From positions 13,293,567-13,357,566 of the forward strand of contig NC_049985.1 in NCBI RefSeq assembly GCF_000003815.2: a stretch of 64,000 nucleotides of DNA, given 5' to 3'. This document shows positions 42,573 through 55,895 of this stretch, one piece after another. This DNA comes from Branchiostoma floridae. Its lineage: Eukaryota > Chordata > Leptocardii > Amphioxiformes > Branchiostomatidae. The translations under genes were made by a program, and so were the position numbers. Within the stretch, counting starts at the first letter, position 1. Every line of letters begins with the position of its first letter. The notes under the pieces are model-generated. The model was not told the origin of the DNA. It ran no database searches and was given only the letters and a program-made list of their open reading frames with translations.

Positions 42573-45500
42573 GCTCCCGACGATGTGGGGGGTGAAATAT
42601 CAAAGACGAAACCACCGATATCCCCGGTGTCCATACAGTCCTCAGTAAAACTGTAGATAGTCCCTGCGTTCTGAGAGAACTGGATCACATGAGTACATCA
42701 GTACTGTGACTAATAGTCGACCCTCGCCAGGTGTAAGGTCACAAATCGCCTAGGGTCAGCTCTAGCCTGCGGTTTACCCAGACCTCACCTCGCCTCAACA
42801 AGCTAATGATTGGCAGGTAGCTCGGACGAGACTTTTGTGCTGACGATCCCACGGAATCCTGGGTATTTTACGCTTTTAGACTTCCACAGGGTACTTGAAA
42901 CCATTTGATATTGCATCAGAATTCTTCTCTCAAAGAAAACACTGTTTCTGCGAAACCAATTTTTGTTGGTATCTCAGTTCTGTTACTGGAAACTGTCGTT
43001 TGACAAGTGGCGTGTGACATTTTTATCGAAAGTTTTGGTGCTCAGCCCAGATTCGGGCTTCTCGTGTTTAGTTTTACTGCATAACTTTAGCGATTGGATA
43101 CCAGAAAAATTCGTATAAATCTTTTTATCTCGATTGAATGCCAGTTGGTGTTTGCTGTTTGACTAGGATACTAGTTCAAAGAAATACCCTACCCCATAGC
43201 CCCATAACCACACGCACTTGCTTGAAATAAATGCATGCTACCCCTGTAACATATTACTATGTTTACACACTATTGAACACTCTACCTTGAATATGTGATT
43301 TTATACTTCTTTAAGCACGCGACATTTGGGCCTCCCACAAAGACACAACATATCTATGTATAACCTCACTTGTACATGCCTGATGTACTTACATACTCAC
43401 TCTCAACTTCTGGGGATCGTCACGCTCACTTTGTGCACCTGTCATTGTCAACCGCAGAAGGGGGAGGGGGTGCATTTCATCATCATCATCACTGTAGTTA
43501 GCAATCTTAAATTGTGAGTAAAATGCGAATTTCGATAAGGAGTTAACTTCATTTCTCGGTATGTTACAATTGAACTTTGAGACAAGCCTTAGAATGAAGT
43601 TACCATCAGTTTCCTATTAGTCTATGATAATGATACAATGTCTACCCCCACCGCTATATACCCACAGGTCTCTGCTAGGTTTACACTGATAAGTGCGTTG
43701 GACTAGTTCCATATTGCGCCATGACTCATAAGTTGTACATTTTTCCACGTGTTCCCGACAATAACATGTCTGGCGAAAAGTTAAGTTGTTTAATTTAGAG
43801 AGAAATTCTATCCGTACATATTGATGTGTCGATAAACATAGTGTATACGATCTAGTATTGTGAGTTTCCAAAAGCAATAGTAACGTAATGTATTACTAAA
43901 TTTGTATATTCGAACTCAGCAAACTTCACCATACTACCGGTAAATATGAAATTCAACATAAAGGTCCACAGAAAACGTAACATGTTAACAGTCATGTCGC
44001 TCTGCAATACAGTATAACGACTTCCGAAATGTAAATGTTTTTGAAACGTTCCCGGATGAACAAATGTGATGTTAAAAACATGACCTAAAGTTTTGCAGCT
44101 TGCGTGTAAAAAAGCAAGGACGACAAGTCCTTCAAATTGCTGGGTTTGTAGAACAACGTTCTGTCGGATGAAGTTCCTCTCAGAGAAGACAAAATGGTGC
44201 CAAATTCTTTCCCATAAACACAACATTAATCATTTTTAAAATAAGCTTCGCTCAGAGTAAACCGTGGCCCTTATCTGAAATATGTCAGTATTTGTTATGT
44301 CGCAGTTGCTCCTGATATAAACGCAGGCGAACGTTTCAGAGGCGTTATTGGAAGGAATAGGGTGATTCATTCACAGAGGGATGTTTTTGCGGGTTGACTT
44401 CATCTACAACGACACACACATGTACGCATACAAACGTACCCATGCCATACTAGCGGACTGGACAAGCCCTTGAGAAGCATGTGTTATCTGTACACAAGCT
44501 ACTAGTGGTGTTCCTGCGGTCGTGAGTTCCTCACGGCTGTTGCAACAGCCGCTTTTGGTGATACCACCCCAACTGGGAGCTCCTGTGCTGTGCTGAAGGT
44601 TTAAAGTTACAACTTAATACAACACGGAGCAGGTGAGTGACAGTTTACCAATGTAATTATGCAGATAGAATACCGTGAGAATTGGAGCGATAAATGAACC
44701 AAGTATCGTTATAACGAATGACTGATTTCTTAGGCTGGACCAAGCTCTTTTCAGAGAACCACCATTTACGGTACGTAAGTTGTACTAGTGTGAACGAAAG
44801 GGAAACATTTCTTCATTACGTGGAAGAGTGTGTTTGTGTACTGCTTGTAACAGGTAGCTGATCCATTCTTGACATGGTTTGTTTTCAACCAGGTGGTAGG
44901 TTTGTGTAACTGTCAATTGTATTCCGTGTAGGGGGTTAGGGTCCGGTCACATTCATTGTACGATCGTCGTGCGATTACAGTCTCAGTCTGAGGGGTTCTT
45001 TGCGTAGTGGTGCACGTGGCCACGCAAGTTCAGCTGTCTTGTTACCGAAAACGGGATTTAGTTCTGTCTCAGCCAGCTTGACAATCGTACAACGTTATCG
45101 AAATCGTACGAAGACCTACGACGAATGTTATCGTGCCTGGTTGTTACTGCTGCATAAAAGTGTACAGCTTCATCACCACTAACATACAGTAGCAGTGACA
45201 AAGTAAAGGCGGTTGCTCTGTGATCATCAAACATTTTAATGAACTTATGGGGCCTTTTGAGACGTTGTTCGTGGATGGAGCAGGTGGACGTATCTTGTCT
45301 AAGTAGAACATTTGGAGGATGTCATGAACCTGCGTCCCTGTCAGACGATCTAAGTTTCATTCTGACCATTTACATGTCAAAATGTCACCAAAACAACTAC
45401 ATAGTTTTTCAGCATTTGAAGGATCTAATATGAAATAGAACTTTACTGCTCGAGGTTACAGGTAAAGAATATAGTTAATTTGTGGATGACCCACATGGTA

Positions 45501-48500
45501 AAATCTAATTGTACCGTTTACGAGAAATGTAATAATTTCAAGAGAATGTGCGTTATCTGAGCTTTCTCGAAAAAAGGCTATTACTACAACCGAGGTCAGT
45601 CACTAACAGGAAGGGCACTGGTTTTCATACCCCTGAAACTGATAAGATAGACTCAAGACTAAACCTACATCCAATTTACGATGTTACATCTCTGCATGAC
45701 AAGTTACAGGATTTGTAAATGTCAGGAATGGCGTAGATAAAATACTTCTGCCGCAGACAAAATAAACATGTCCGAGATGTGCCAGACCTTTGACCTGTCC
45801 GGAGAACTGTTGGTTGGAACGCAAGTAACATGAAAAGGGCGGAGAAATAGTGTAGTACAGTACAGTACAGCATGTGACTACTCTAGTCTAAACATCATAT
45901 AGACCTTAGATCCTCGATCAACACTAGTCTAAACGCTGACTCTAAATTCTAACTTACTGGGTTCGACTTCTTTTTCTGAGACAGTGGAAGAAGAATGATC
46001 ACCTTTTTTCTATAATCTACGGGCTCTGTACTGCTATGAGGAGAGAGTGTTTTTGTCTGTAAACGTATATAAGAACAGGAATTAGGATAAGTTTAGTGGT
46101 CTCTTTAAAGAGTCCCTAAAGAGGTTTTAAGTCAATCATTCAGTTGGAGTCAGGAAAATCTAAACCATTTACAGACGTTGGATCAAGTTCATTCATTTGT
46201 CAGGTTACGATAACTAAATTAAATCAGTGTCATAGCAATCGGCAAGCATCATGACATGAAAGTAACCGAATGTTTCTCAAACTAACCAGTTTCTCAAACT
46301 AACCAGGACAGGTGCACCCACTGTTTATTTCCATTGGAACGGTTTTAATGTTGAGCAAACGATAAGCGTTGTGCATCGTGCAGTTCTCGATTTCACAGAG
46401 GTCGTATCTTAACAAGTAACGTGTAGATCAGTCTACCTGGTGACAAGGACGGAAAATGTTGACGAAAATCAAAATAGACATGGTGATCTCTGATAGAATC
46501 TTCGCCTATGATATAGCTCTGTTTATCTCCCATGGGAAAAAGTGTGCTCTCTGTTGGTCTTAAGGTACTTAAGGTTTCACACGGCTTTAAATCACAGTTC
46601 GCCATTGTTGTACGGGACGCGTACCAGTCGCTCCAAAACATTGCGTCACACACCAGACAGAGGGAAGACAAACGTGGCCGAGTGAGGACCGTTACAAGTG
46701 AGTTCTTCTGTTTATTTGCCTGGGTGTCGACGCCCCTTATTTAAGACATGTTTAATACGCTCGTAAGACACCTGTTCTTAGTCTTATCCCCTAAGTGGCT
46801 GTTCTTGATGAGCAGGACCACACCGCGCTTTGTTGTGCGGGTCGTATTGTGTCGGCATTTCTTCGTGTAAGGAATGTTATTGTCTGTTATGCCTTTTAAT
46901 CTAGCTTCTAGTAGCGGTGACATGGCTGGGTTAAGACTAAGATACATTTACTGTAATCCGCAATAAGCAAATTGACGCATCATAACATACATAGAGATGG
47001 CCAATTGTATTTAACCGTCTAATGGCGTGAAACTTGTGCTACGTTCATGAAGCATATGTCCCTATTCCCCCCTCTCTTTCACGGCTCTATTTATGATAAC
47101 CACTACTAGTATATATGAAGCTACAAATCGATCTTCAAGAAGATGCGGAGAGTATATATCTTGGCGTTTTCAAACTGTCGTACAGAACAGAACGAGTGAC
47201 ATCCCCTCCAACATCGGTTGAAAAATATGAAACAAATCCATTCCGGAACGTCCGCAACCGCAATTGTATTGACCGTATATACATCTATTCCCACGCCTGT
47301 ACATACAGGCGGGGAATTAAGATTAAATTAGATACAAATTCTGCTGCAGTTGGAGAGATACGGTCAACGATTGTTACAAAGGACATTATCGGACACGGAC
47401 ATAACAAGGTCAAGAAAACACAGAAATAGCAAAAACAAACTTGCCAGCCTGTCACTAGATGTTTGGTCAGAGACTTATATCGGCGCTGTTAGTCCAAGCT
47501 GTGACCAGTATAGACAGTTCACAGGTGTCTGTGTTTACCAAGTAGTAGCCTTAATACGGAATGGCTACATCCGTTAACACGCAAAAGTGCTCTCTCTACT
47601 CTTTAAACACTATCCAACACTGAGACACAGATCTTCTGTTAGTCCTTTTGTTCTTACTTTTTCCATTTCTTCTACCGCCTACGTTCTCCTTCCTTCCTTT
47701 TCTGTTTCCTTCCCGCATTTCTTCTTTTCACCAAAAGGTTTTCATTTATACGTAAGGTGGCAGTTATGGGAGGGGATGTGAAAGACCAACCCAAGTTGAC
47801 CTTCCAACAATATTTCTCTTCCGTTAAGACCCATAGGACCACAAACCACTCGGGAGTATGTAATCCTCGCCTTGCCAAATAAACAGTCTTTGTGTTAGTT
47901 TACCGGACAGGCTGTGACGTGTGGCGGGGTGGATATACAGGAGGTCCGTGCCGTTCCGAGCATCTCTGTCCCAGAACACCCACCTGTCTCTCCTGCCTGT
48001 ACCCATCCCCAGCTCCAGTCAACAACTGCGGCGTATTTACATTCCGTAATGCCCCGTGGTGCGGCCCGGGCACAGTAAAAGCTGTAGTGCTGACACAGGC
48101 GCAAGGTGCGACGTTTGATCCGGCCCACCGTGACTTTAAAAAGATCAACTCGTAATCCCTGGAGATTTTCTCTGCCTTTCAAACAACTGGAGCAGAAACG
48201 GACGTTATACCTTTCTACGGGATCCTAACTCATCAGCTCTTTTGTTTCCTTTTCTAAATTTAGTTCATTTGTATAACACTAAATGGGGTGTTTGTATCCG
48301 ATGATGTGCTGGCACGGCGAAAAAAAGAGATAGCATTCTTGACTGGTAAAACCATTATGATGGACGAGTTTCTTCTAAATTCTGAACAGCTTTCTAACGG
48401 TTTACAAAAATACAGTGTTTCTAAAAAAATCATCAATAACGTTACCTTTTCGTTACATTACTACACCTTATAAACCTATGGGTAGGTTGGTCAAGGGGTG

Positions 48501-49830
48501 AAAAAGAAAATTAGGCCATTGAAGACATTCATTACAGCGAAAAGTAAACATGAAGAGATTTATCAAGAGTGGTGCTTGAAAAATCGTTCGGTCAAGACCT
48601 GACCTAGTCAGGTTTCTCCATCACTCTCTCCTGTCATTGGTTGAGGCGCCGATCTTTGGCGATCCGACTTGTGCGAGGAACCCTTGTGTAGGATTGAGTT
48701 TCACGTTTGGATTGTTCCTATTCAGGTGCTTTGTTCGGGTTATTAGGAGAAAAAAGAAGGAAAACATTCACCTGGAAGAAAAGTACACCTTGGAAACGTC
48801 TTATTAGTAAGGCGGGAAGGAGTAAGAGAAGGCTGTTCTTAGGAGGTCGGTTGGCGGGGTCTCTGTTGAAGGCTGCTGCTCAAGATTGCTTCAGATCTAG
48901 GAGGTAAATGTTATCTCTCTTCCTAGTCACTCGTTTATATCAGTGATGTCCGTTAGTCCGTTTGCAAAGCTATACTGACTTACATTTGGGACTCTGAAAT
49001 TAAAAGCCCTTGGAGGCTGGAAGACCAGAAAGTGTACTCCAACAACTTGTTTTTCTTTCCATATCTGATATTTGCTTTATCACTAAATTGTCGTCGCTGG
49101 TTGGTCCCGTCAGGGTTGCGATGATATACAGTGATGTAGATCAATGCATATCAAATCAAATCAGAGCTGAACTTTATAGACTTCTGGAACCTACGTTTCT
49201 AACACTTAAGTAACACCGACAAATTTATATTTCTAATGAATTGAGACCAACCTTTGATTGTAAAACATATCTGTTCCAATTTTTTCACCGTCACAAAGTA
49301 GCGAGGATAAGTCGAATTCAATCACATTAAATAGAGTATACTTCTTGTGTTAGGTTGACATTGCATATGTATTATGTATCTGTCAACTATTCTTTTGTCG
49401 CCTATACCAAACCAAGTGTGTACGTACATTAAAGGTCTTTATTGAAATATCTTTAAAAGGAGGAACCACCCTCGAAGATTTAACTGTTTGGGTTGACCAC
49501 ACGCGTGACATTCTAGCGTTAAATACAACACAGAAGTGCAGCGTGATTGTAAAATTCCATTGGTTGTTATTTCTGTATGGTCCAGTTGCGATAACTAATT
49601 ACTCCATGTGAACCTCTAGTGTAGCTCGAACTTGGACGTGGCAACTTACTGGCATATGGTAGTGAGATGAGACAGTAGTCATTGTTTTTTTGTTTGCTCC
49701 AGCTGTGTCTGGGATTTCCATCCTGAAAAGGCGCAAGTTGTACTTTTTACTTTGTAGTTGTGCAACATTGGTCCTATCCCTATCTCGCATATTCTGTGCA
49801 GTTAGGTATGGACTTTAAGAAAGATAACAG

Positions 49831-49858
49831 TGTGTGTGTGGGGGGGGGGGGGGCGGGG
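49831..49858 (+). repeat. TG tract followed by a 14-G run
   Basis: (TG)5 runs into 14 consecutive G residues at about 49840-49853, then C and four more G. The G run could form intermolecular G-quadruplex structure. Homopolymer length may be affected by sequencing error. Confidence 0.85.
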
Positions 49859-52800
49859 ATTTGAAGACAGAACAATTTTTAGGTCTCTTTGCACTGTTTC
49901 GACTCATCAGCCGCGTCAGTGGCGCTGCCACGGAGGTGTGTTGGGTGATAAGTTGCTACGTGCAGGTTCAAAATCTATTGATATGAGCGTTTTTCTGTCA
50001 AAACATGTCTCCAAATTGAAAGCTTTTTGCCTTATCTCAGACCTCATTGCCATACAAGTTGTTAGCTATTTCTGTTAGGTGGTCGACGATTTTTCCCAGA
50101 CCATATGTCATGGGTGTTGAAACCGTCTGTTGTTTAACGGTCTCTCCAAATCACAGCCACATAGAGTACATTGTCAAGGTCAGTTTCGGTGAATGTACTT
50201 TACCGATGTTCATTCACCTAGCTCCCCGTCCCATATGAAGTTTATTTCATTTAACAATATACCAGTAAAAACCTGCCTTTTCAAATCATTTGGATCGTGT
50301 TAACTGTCAAACTGTTCCGACTCTGTCTTCAAGTTCATCCCTACAGTATCCGCCAACCCCCCTCCCCAGCTAGGACGATTGCCATGCCTTACTATCGCTC
50401 CAGACTCCCCAAAACGCCTTTGTCCGGAAGTTCTTCAGTGACTGTGAACGCCATCCAGTTAAGTGTGACAGTTTAAGACTAAGCCCTTTTGTTTCGTCTG
50501 GAATAAACAAACGTCAAAATTCTTCTCAGTGATAGCCACAGCTTCTGAGATAAGTGGAGAAGTATAGTAAATTTCGCCGCAATAGTGGAATGACCCTCCA
50601 GCTAAACTCGTAAACGAATCACCAAGGTCAAATTACCCTAGTTTCCCCCCAAGTAAATAATTTAGATTGTTAAACATGAGAAGCAATCCCTTTACATCAA
50701 CACTGATTCTGAGGCAACCACTGTGTGCATGGTGTGAGACTATCAGATAGATGACTGTGATGTTTTAAAAAGTTGTACCACCTGTAATCTTGGTATAAGG
50801 CACGCGTGTGTCAGTAAATATGGGCCATTTCGATGTTCCAAACGAAAGATTCTCCCAAGCGTAAATCATCGAAGGTCAGGCCGAGGGACACTTCGGAGCG
50901 CAACATGTTCCTTTTCTTCCAAGATGTTCGATTGAACGACATTGGAGAAACATCGCCGAAACCAAGAATGACCCTTAGCGAAGTAAAGGGTACATCCTGA
51001 CTGAACTCATATCATTCACGACACCATAAGAGATAGAAGACAGAACAGTTTCTGATGTACGGTGACATGACCCTATAATTAATGATTTGTGTTGTACATT
51101 AATGCCGGAGGTGACAAGCGGAGAAGTTTTGCCGGACACCTGCCTTTTGCAGGACTCCCTTGCAACATTGGGCCAGCTCATTTTGAGTATTTTGGACGGA
51201 CGGCTGTTGCTGTTGTTTCGCACTATGACAGGGAACTAACATAGTATATATAAAGCTAAAATTTCTGTGTCATTCAGAATGTATCATTGTGATGTAGTAG
51301 AAATATTACATAGAATCCTTAGGTCGCGAGTTGCACCCCTCCCGAACCTTCCAATGGAACAGCCCATACTTTTGTAGAGGTAGGGCGGTGTCCGACCATT
51401 GGAAATATCTGGACATGGTCATGGGAGCATATTTCGTGTGTGGTCTGAACTCCAGATGTACGTGTAGTAGCCATTCACCGTGTAAATCCTTTAAGTGGAC
51501 GTCTTATGCTAAGTGCCATTAGCCCGACATACTCTTAAGAAATGCCAAGGTGATGGAGGGATGTGATTTCTCAAGACGACAGACAGGTGAGGTGAAACTT
51601 AACCGGTCGTGGAATGTCTTGCTTCTCTTTAAACACAATATCGATATTACCACGAACCTTTCGTGGAAACCCATATGCATTTTACATTAATTTGAATTTT
51701 CTTTTTAAAATTTCTAAGATATCACAAGTCTTTTTGATGTCTTATTTCTGACGTATCAAAGCTAGGGTATAATCTCACAATTTTAGGAGACTCATTATAC
51801 CTTTTCGATCTTGCTTTTCCTTTATCAGAAATTATATCTACTCGTTGGACAAAAAATGATTTTCGTATGCTGTTTTTATTTATCAGGCTAAAACCGTAGT
51901 ACTTTGAGTATCATCGCACGTATGTCGGTGTATTGACTATAGACTGTACTGCACGAAAATACACCTTACGTTTCTTGCCGTGTATTATCTCCTCGTTATT
52001 AAAAGAGGGTCCTGAATATCTCCAGAATAAGTTAATGAATGTTAAAAGTTTAAGCTTTTTTATGGACATAAACAAAACTACATCGGCCTTCCGATGTCTG
52101 ACCCGTAAGTTCACAGGAGTACGAGTTGACCCCCAGTTTTCCGGACCCCCCAAATGGCAGGACCCCCTAGAGTGTGCGCATTATCACGCAATGATGACCG
52201 ATGGTCCCAGCTCCCCTGTACCACCTGTGGAGCACAGCAGGTATCTCCTACAGGTGTGCACAGGTGTGCAGGGGTCAGCGGACAGGTCAGCTCGTCACAC
52301 GCGGGAGGGTCCTCACTATCTCATTAAGTGTGGGTTTGTGTACTGTAAAGTTCGCGCACGTTTGTACCACCAACAAAGAGAGAATTAAAGTTCGCTTGAG
52401 TTGCCAAACGATACAAGGAAGGAGAGAATGATGGATGCTAATTGAAACTTGTTGACGTTCCGCTGTCATGGTTGCCTTTTTCACTAAAGGCCAGGAAAGG
52501 ATATGCTGTACGATATTTTTGTTGTGCAAGGCTACGGCAAGGATGCACAGCAAATTTTTTCCCTCGCAAGACAATTGAATTCTGGACGACACTTTCACGA
52601 TAGTCCAAAAATTGTCTCCAACTCACTGTCGTAAATATGTTGAACGACTTCTTATTTAATTGACTGCGCACTGGTTTGCACCCACTATAAGGATGCCTGG
52701 CGCAATTTGGGCAGTTTTGCAAGATAACCACTTAAGCAATGACAAAACGATGTCTACCAGCAAAAATGAAGAGTCGTAACGCAAACTTAAAATCAGATAT

Positions 52801-53293
52801 CTTTATATGCAAGTTACAAAGTGCAGCGGAACTGCTGAGTGTAATATTTGCGCTCTGTTTTACTTTGTAAATACAGTGCGCTCTCCTCAAATACATTGAA
52901 GATAATATTGGTGATGCTTTCAAGACATAACGTCGGTTACATCAAACGGCAGGTAACTTCCCAGCCCCACCATATGGCACACCTGTCCTTTCGGAGATAA
53001 ATTTAAGAGGCACATATGGTCAGGTTGGACCAGGTGAAGAAGTTGTTTATTTCCGTCGGAACAGTTACAAAGGGGCGAGAAACAATAGTGGTGAATTCCT
53101 CAGGCTTACAGGTTGTAAGATACCTGGGCCCTTGGTTGCTCTTGCATACAGAAGACGCGTTTGTTATTGGCACAAATCGGTTTTCCATAGATTTTGTCCA
53201 AATAGCACTAAATTTCTGACAGATCATGCAAAAGTAAGTAGTTTGGAAAGACTCCGCCCCCTTACTCGTTGCCAAAAATCGCATGTCTGTGGC

Positions 53294-53327
53294 TGTGTGT
53301 GTGTGTGTGTGTGCGCGCGCGCGCGCG
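53294..53327 (+). repeat. alternating TG/CG dinucleotide tract
   Basis: About ten TG units are followed directly by seven CG units, giving 34 bp of strict pyrimidine-purine alternation. Such sequence favours left-handed Z-DNA. Confidence 0.9.
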
Positions 53328-55493
53328 ACCTGTAAATGGGGTCCAGAGGTTTTTATTTCATTTTGGAGGTAAAATCTGACTGCTTAAGCGCAGTAATCCT
53401 AAGTCAAGACTTGCCTTGTATAAGACGATTACCAAATGGTACTCTTAACTACTTAGCTACCATAACGTAACGCCGTATGTCGTCCATTTGGGCAGCCAAG
53501 AATGTCTAATAGCGTCCAAGGCCAAACCCCCACCAACAACGTGTCACAGACCTACATGTGAGGGAAATCTCAACTATTTAGCGCGATCCTGACAGAAAAA
53601 TGCCATTCTAAGCGCTCCGTGGGGTTGCTTTTTGCCTAATGGAGTGAGAAGCGGCTATGAAATCGTTTTGAGTCTCACGTGGGATTTATGCCGTGTCGCA
53701 CAAATGGAGTGTTCGCTGTGATCACTTCCAAATGCTGACCTCATCAAAAGCCGCTGTGCTTACTTCATATTACACAGGAATTTAAAATGGATGATGGAAA
53801 TCAACTAAGTACTAAGTACCGTGTCTTCACGGTTGTCGACGAAATACACCAAGAATGATACATTGGAAAATGGCGCATTTATTGACAGGAACATTGCACA
53901 CAGTGCAAAAAAGTCTTCAGGGGAAGCAAAGGAATGGGTTTGAAACATGCAATCAAAGAATTGAGTATTATTTTAATCTCATTCTTTTAAAGAATCCATT
54001 TTTTTTTTATTATTGCTCAGGAAAATGTCTTCTTTTGGCACAATTTCACAGGATTGTTTTGGGGTTAGGGTTGACAGAATCATGAGGTGTTATTCACAAG
54101 TACATATATACCTGGGAAACATCCTGGTAATAATGCGAAACTCTTATTGACAGGAACATTATGTCAATAGAAGCTGAAACATCTCATTGACAGGAACATC
54201 GAAAACAGTCTTTTTTTAGCTTCTTCTTGTTGATAGTGACAAAATAATCTTAAACTGTCAATAGCCAGGGCATTGGGAAAGTGACAGCTTTCTCCTGTAA
54301 GGCTTTAATCCACAGCCGAGATGTAACAGGCCTCATCATTGGCTTACGCACATGTGTTAGTCACAAATGACGTATCCCTAACAAGAGGGATGTTTCTTAT
54401 ATCTAAGTCGCCAAGAGAGTCATAAGTATGTTTGGAAGCGATCTGTGAAGTATCATATTTCTATTGTGTAGCGATCCATATTCCCAAAGCGCGCCCTGGC
54501 GGTATATCGTATCCATACAATCGGTAAGTACATGGACATGGAATAATACATGGAATAATGACGGCTTACTTGCAAAGGAAATAGTGTATCCTGATATTTC
54601 CGCAGACATATCAAATAGATATATGGATTTTTAGAAAAATAGATATATCGTAGGCGTGGCCTTGGCCTTGGCTGCAGTGTTGCGTCCCTTCTTTAGACGT
54701 GAATCATATGTGTGTGTTGTTGTACCTAAGCCCATAAAGACATGACCTAACGTTGGCTGGTCTGGGTTGCTGAAAAGGTTAATTACAGGTATAGACTGTC
54801 TGGCGGCTGTGACAGGTATAAACACACAGGGCATGAGGTAAGGCCTCCAGTGGATCAGGTTGGGCCGAGGAGGATATGCCTCCTTTTGCACGCAAAGTCC
54901 TTTTATTCAGCTTGTTCAATCTCCCGAGAACATCTCTCCAGAACCCCTCATTGTCCGACTAAAGATCTCATCCTTAGATTTCTTGGTTAACGCCTTTGCG
55001 TCAGTATACGACGCATAACATTTATAGAAAAGAAAATAATGCGTTACACCCGTGAGTATTGATATCTAATAGGTAACCAGTAACTGTAATAATTCTATAA
55101 CAGTCTTCATAAATATGGGAAATATTTGCAATGAAGTACATTTTTACAGATGGAATTTTATTTTCATACTATAAAACGATTAGATTTCAATGAACTTGAA
55201 CAAAGGTTCTTTCAGACGATTACTTTTAAGATATGCCAAACAGAAAGACCATGAATCTGCTGAACCTAGCCGCGACCTTTCCTGATCCCTGGTGCAAAAT
55301 TTACCTCGTTCCGGACCCTTAATCATCTTAACGTTTATACTACTCATCTTTGAAGCGTTACCATGGTGACGAAAACCCAAGGGCATTGCCATGGCAACCT
55401 GTGATATGTCAGACGATGTCTGTAGAGGCTATGTTCCGTTGTCCCTTGCCGCCGGGTGTTTACCAAAGCCCAAAGGACGGACTGCCGACGGCC

Positions 55494-55502
55494 TATATAT
55501 AA
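55494..55502 (+). promoter_or_regulatory. TATA box of the noelin-like gene at 55896
   Basis: A tatatataa sequence lies 394 bp upstream of the ATG. Transcription would start near 55525. The leader then appears to contain a short intron, with donor gag/gtaagg at about 55707 and acceptor ttgcag ending at 55842, which would leave the whole coding region in one exon. Confidence 0.55.
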
Positions 55503-55895
55503 CGTCAGCTGGTCTTCACCTCTCCTTTCTCCTTGCTTAGCCTGTAGTGTAAAATCGCGCGACCACAGGTCAGACGGAGTCTGGAAGGGTCGTCGTTGGG
55601 GTTTCGCCTCGGGCTGTTAGCGATCATTTTAGGAACAGTGGCACTACTTACACCTAATAGGCCCGGTAGGGCACAGCAGGCGGTTTGGAGAGGTGAGGGT
55701 GGAGAGGTAAGGACATCTGTACGGGGAGACCTTGAGGTAGTCTTGCCCCCACTGTCAGGTCGTGTCCTGTTGGTGACATGTGTGTGATGATGTTCTGTTG
55801 GTTTACCTGACTGACGTGTGTATTTATCGCCTCTGGTTGCAGGAGGTGCGATGTGTGATCTATCACCTGTGTGCGACACCTGAGGTACGATCGCC

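Larger units (their letters stand above)
42573..55493. other. 12.9 kb without a recognised gene between two divergent paralogues
   Basis: No frame here shows recognisable domains, and none can be joined into a convincing multi-exon model. The interval holds simple-sequence tracts (49831-49858, 53294-53327), a 16-bp palindrome at 44537-44552 and three scattered copies of attgacaggaac between 53870 and 54200. It separates the start regions of the two noelin-like genes and so includes both promoters. Confidence 0.5.

Noticed and set aside
44537-44552. Perfect 16-bp palindrome ggctgttgcaacagcc
   Set aside because: Short, with no neighbouring structure or second copy seen; below what I would call a feature in 64 kb.
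43000-55400. Many 60-125-codon open frames on both strands
   Set aside because: They overlap one another in several frames, show no domains, signal peptides with coherent downstream sequence, or in-phase splice partners.
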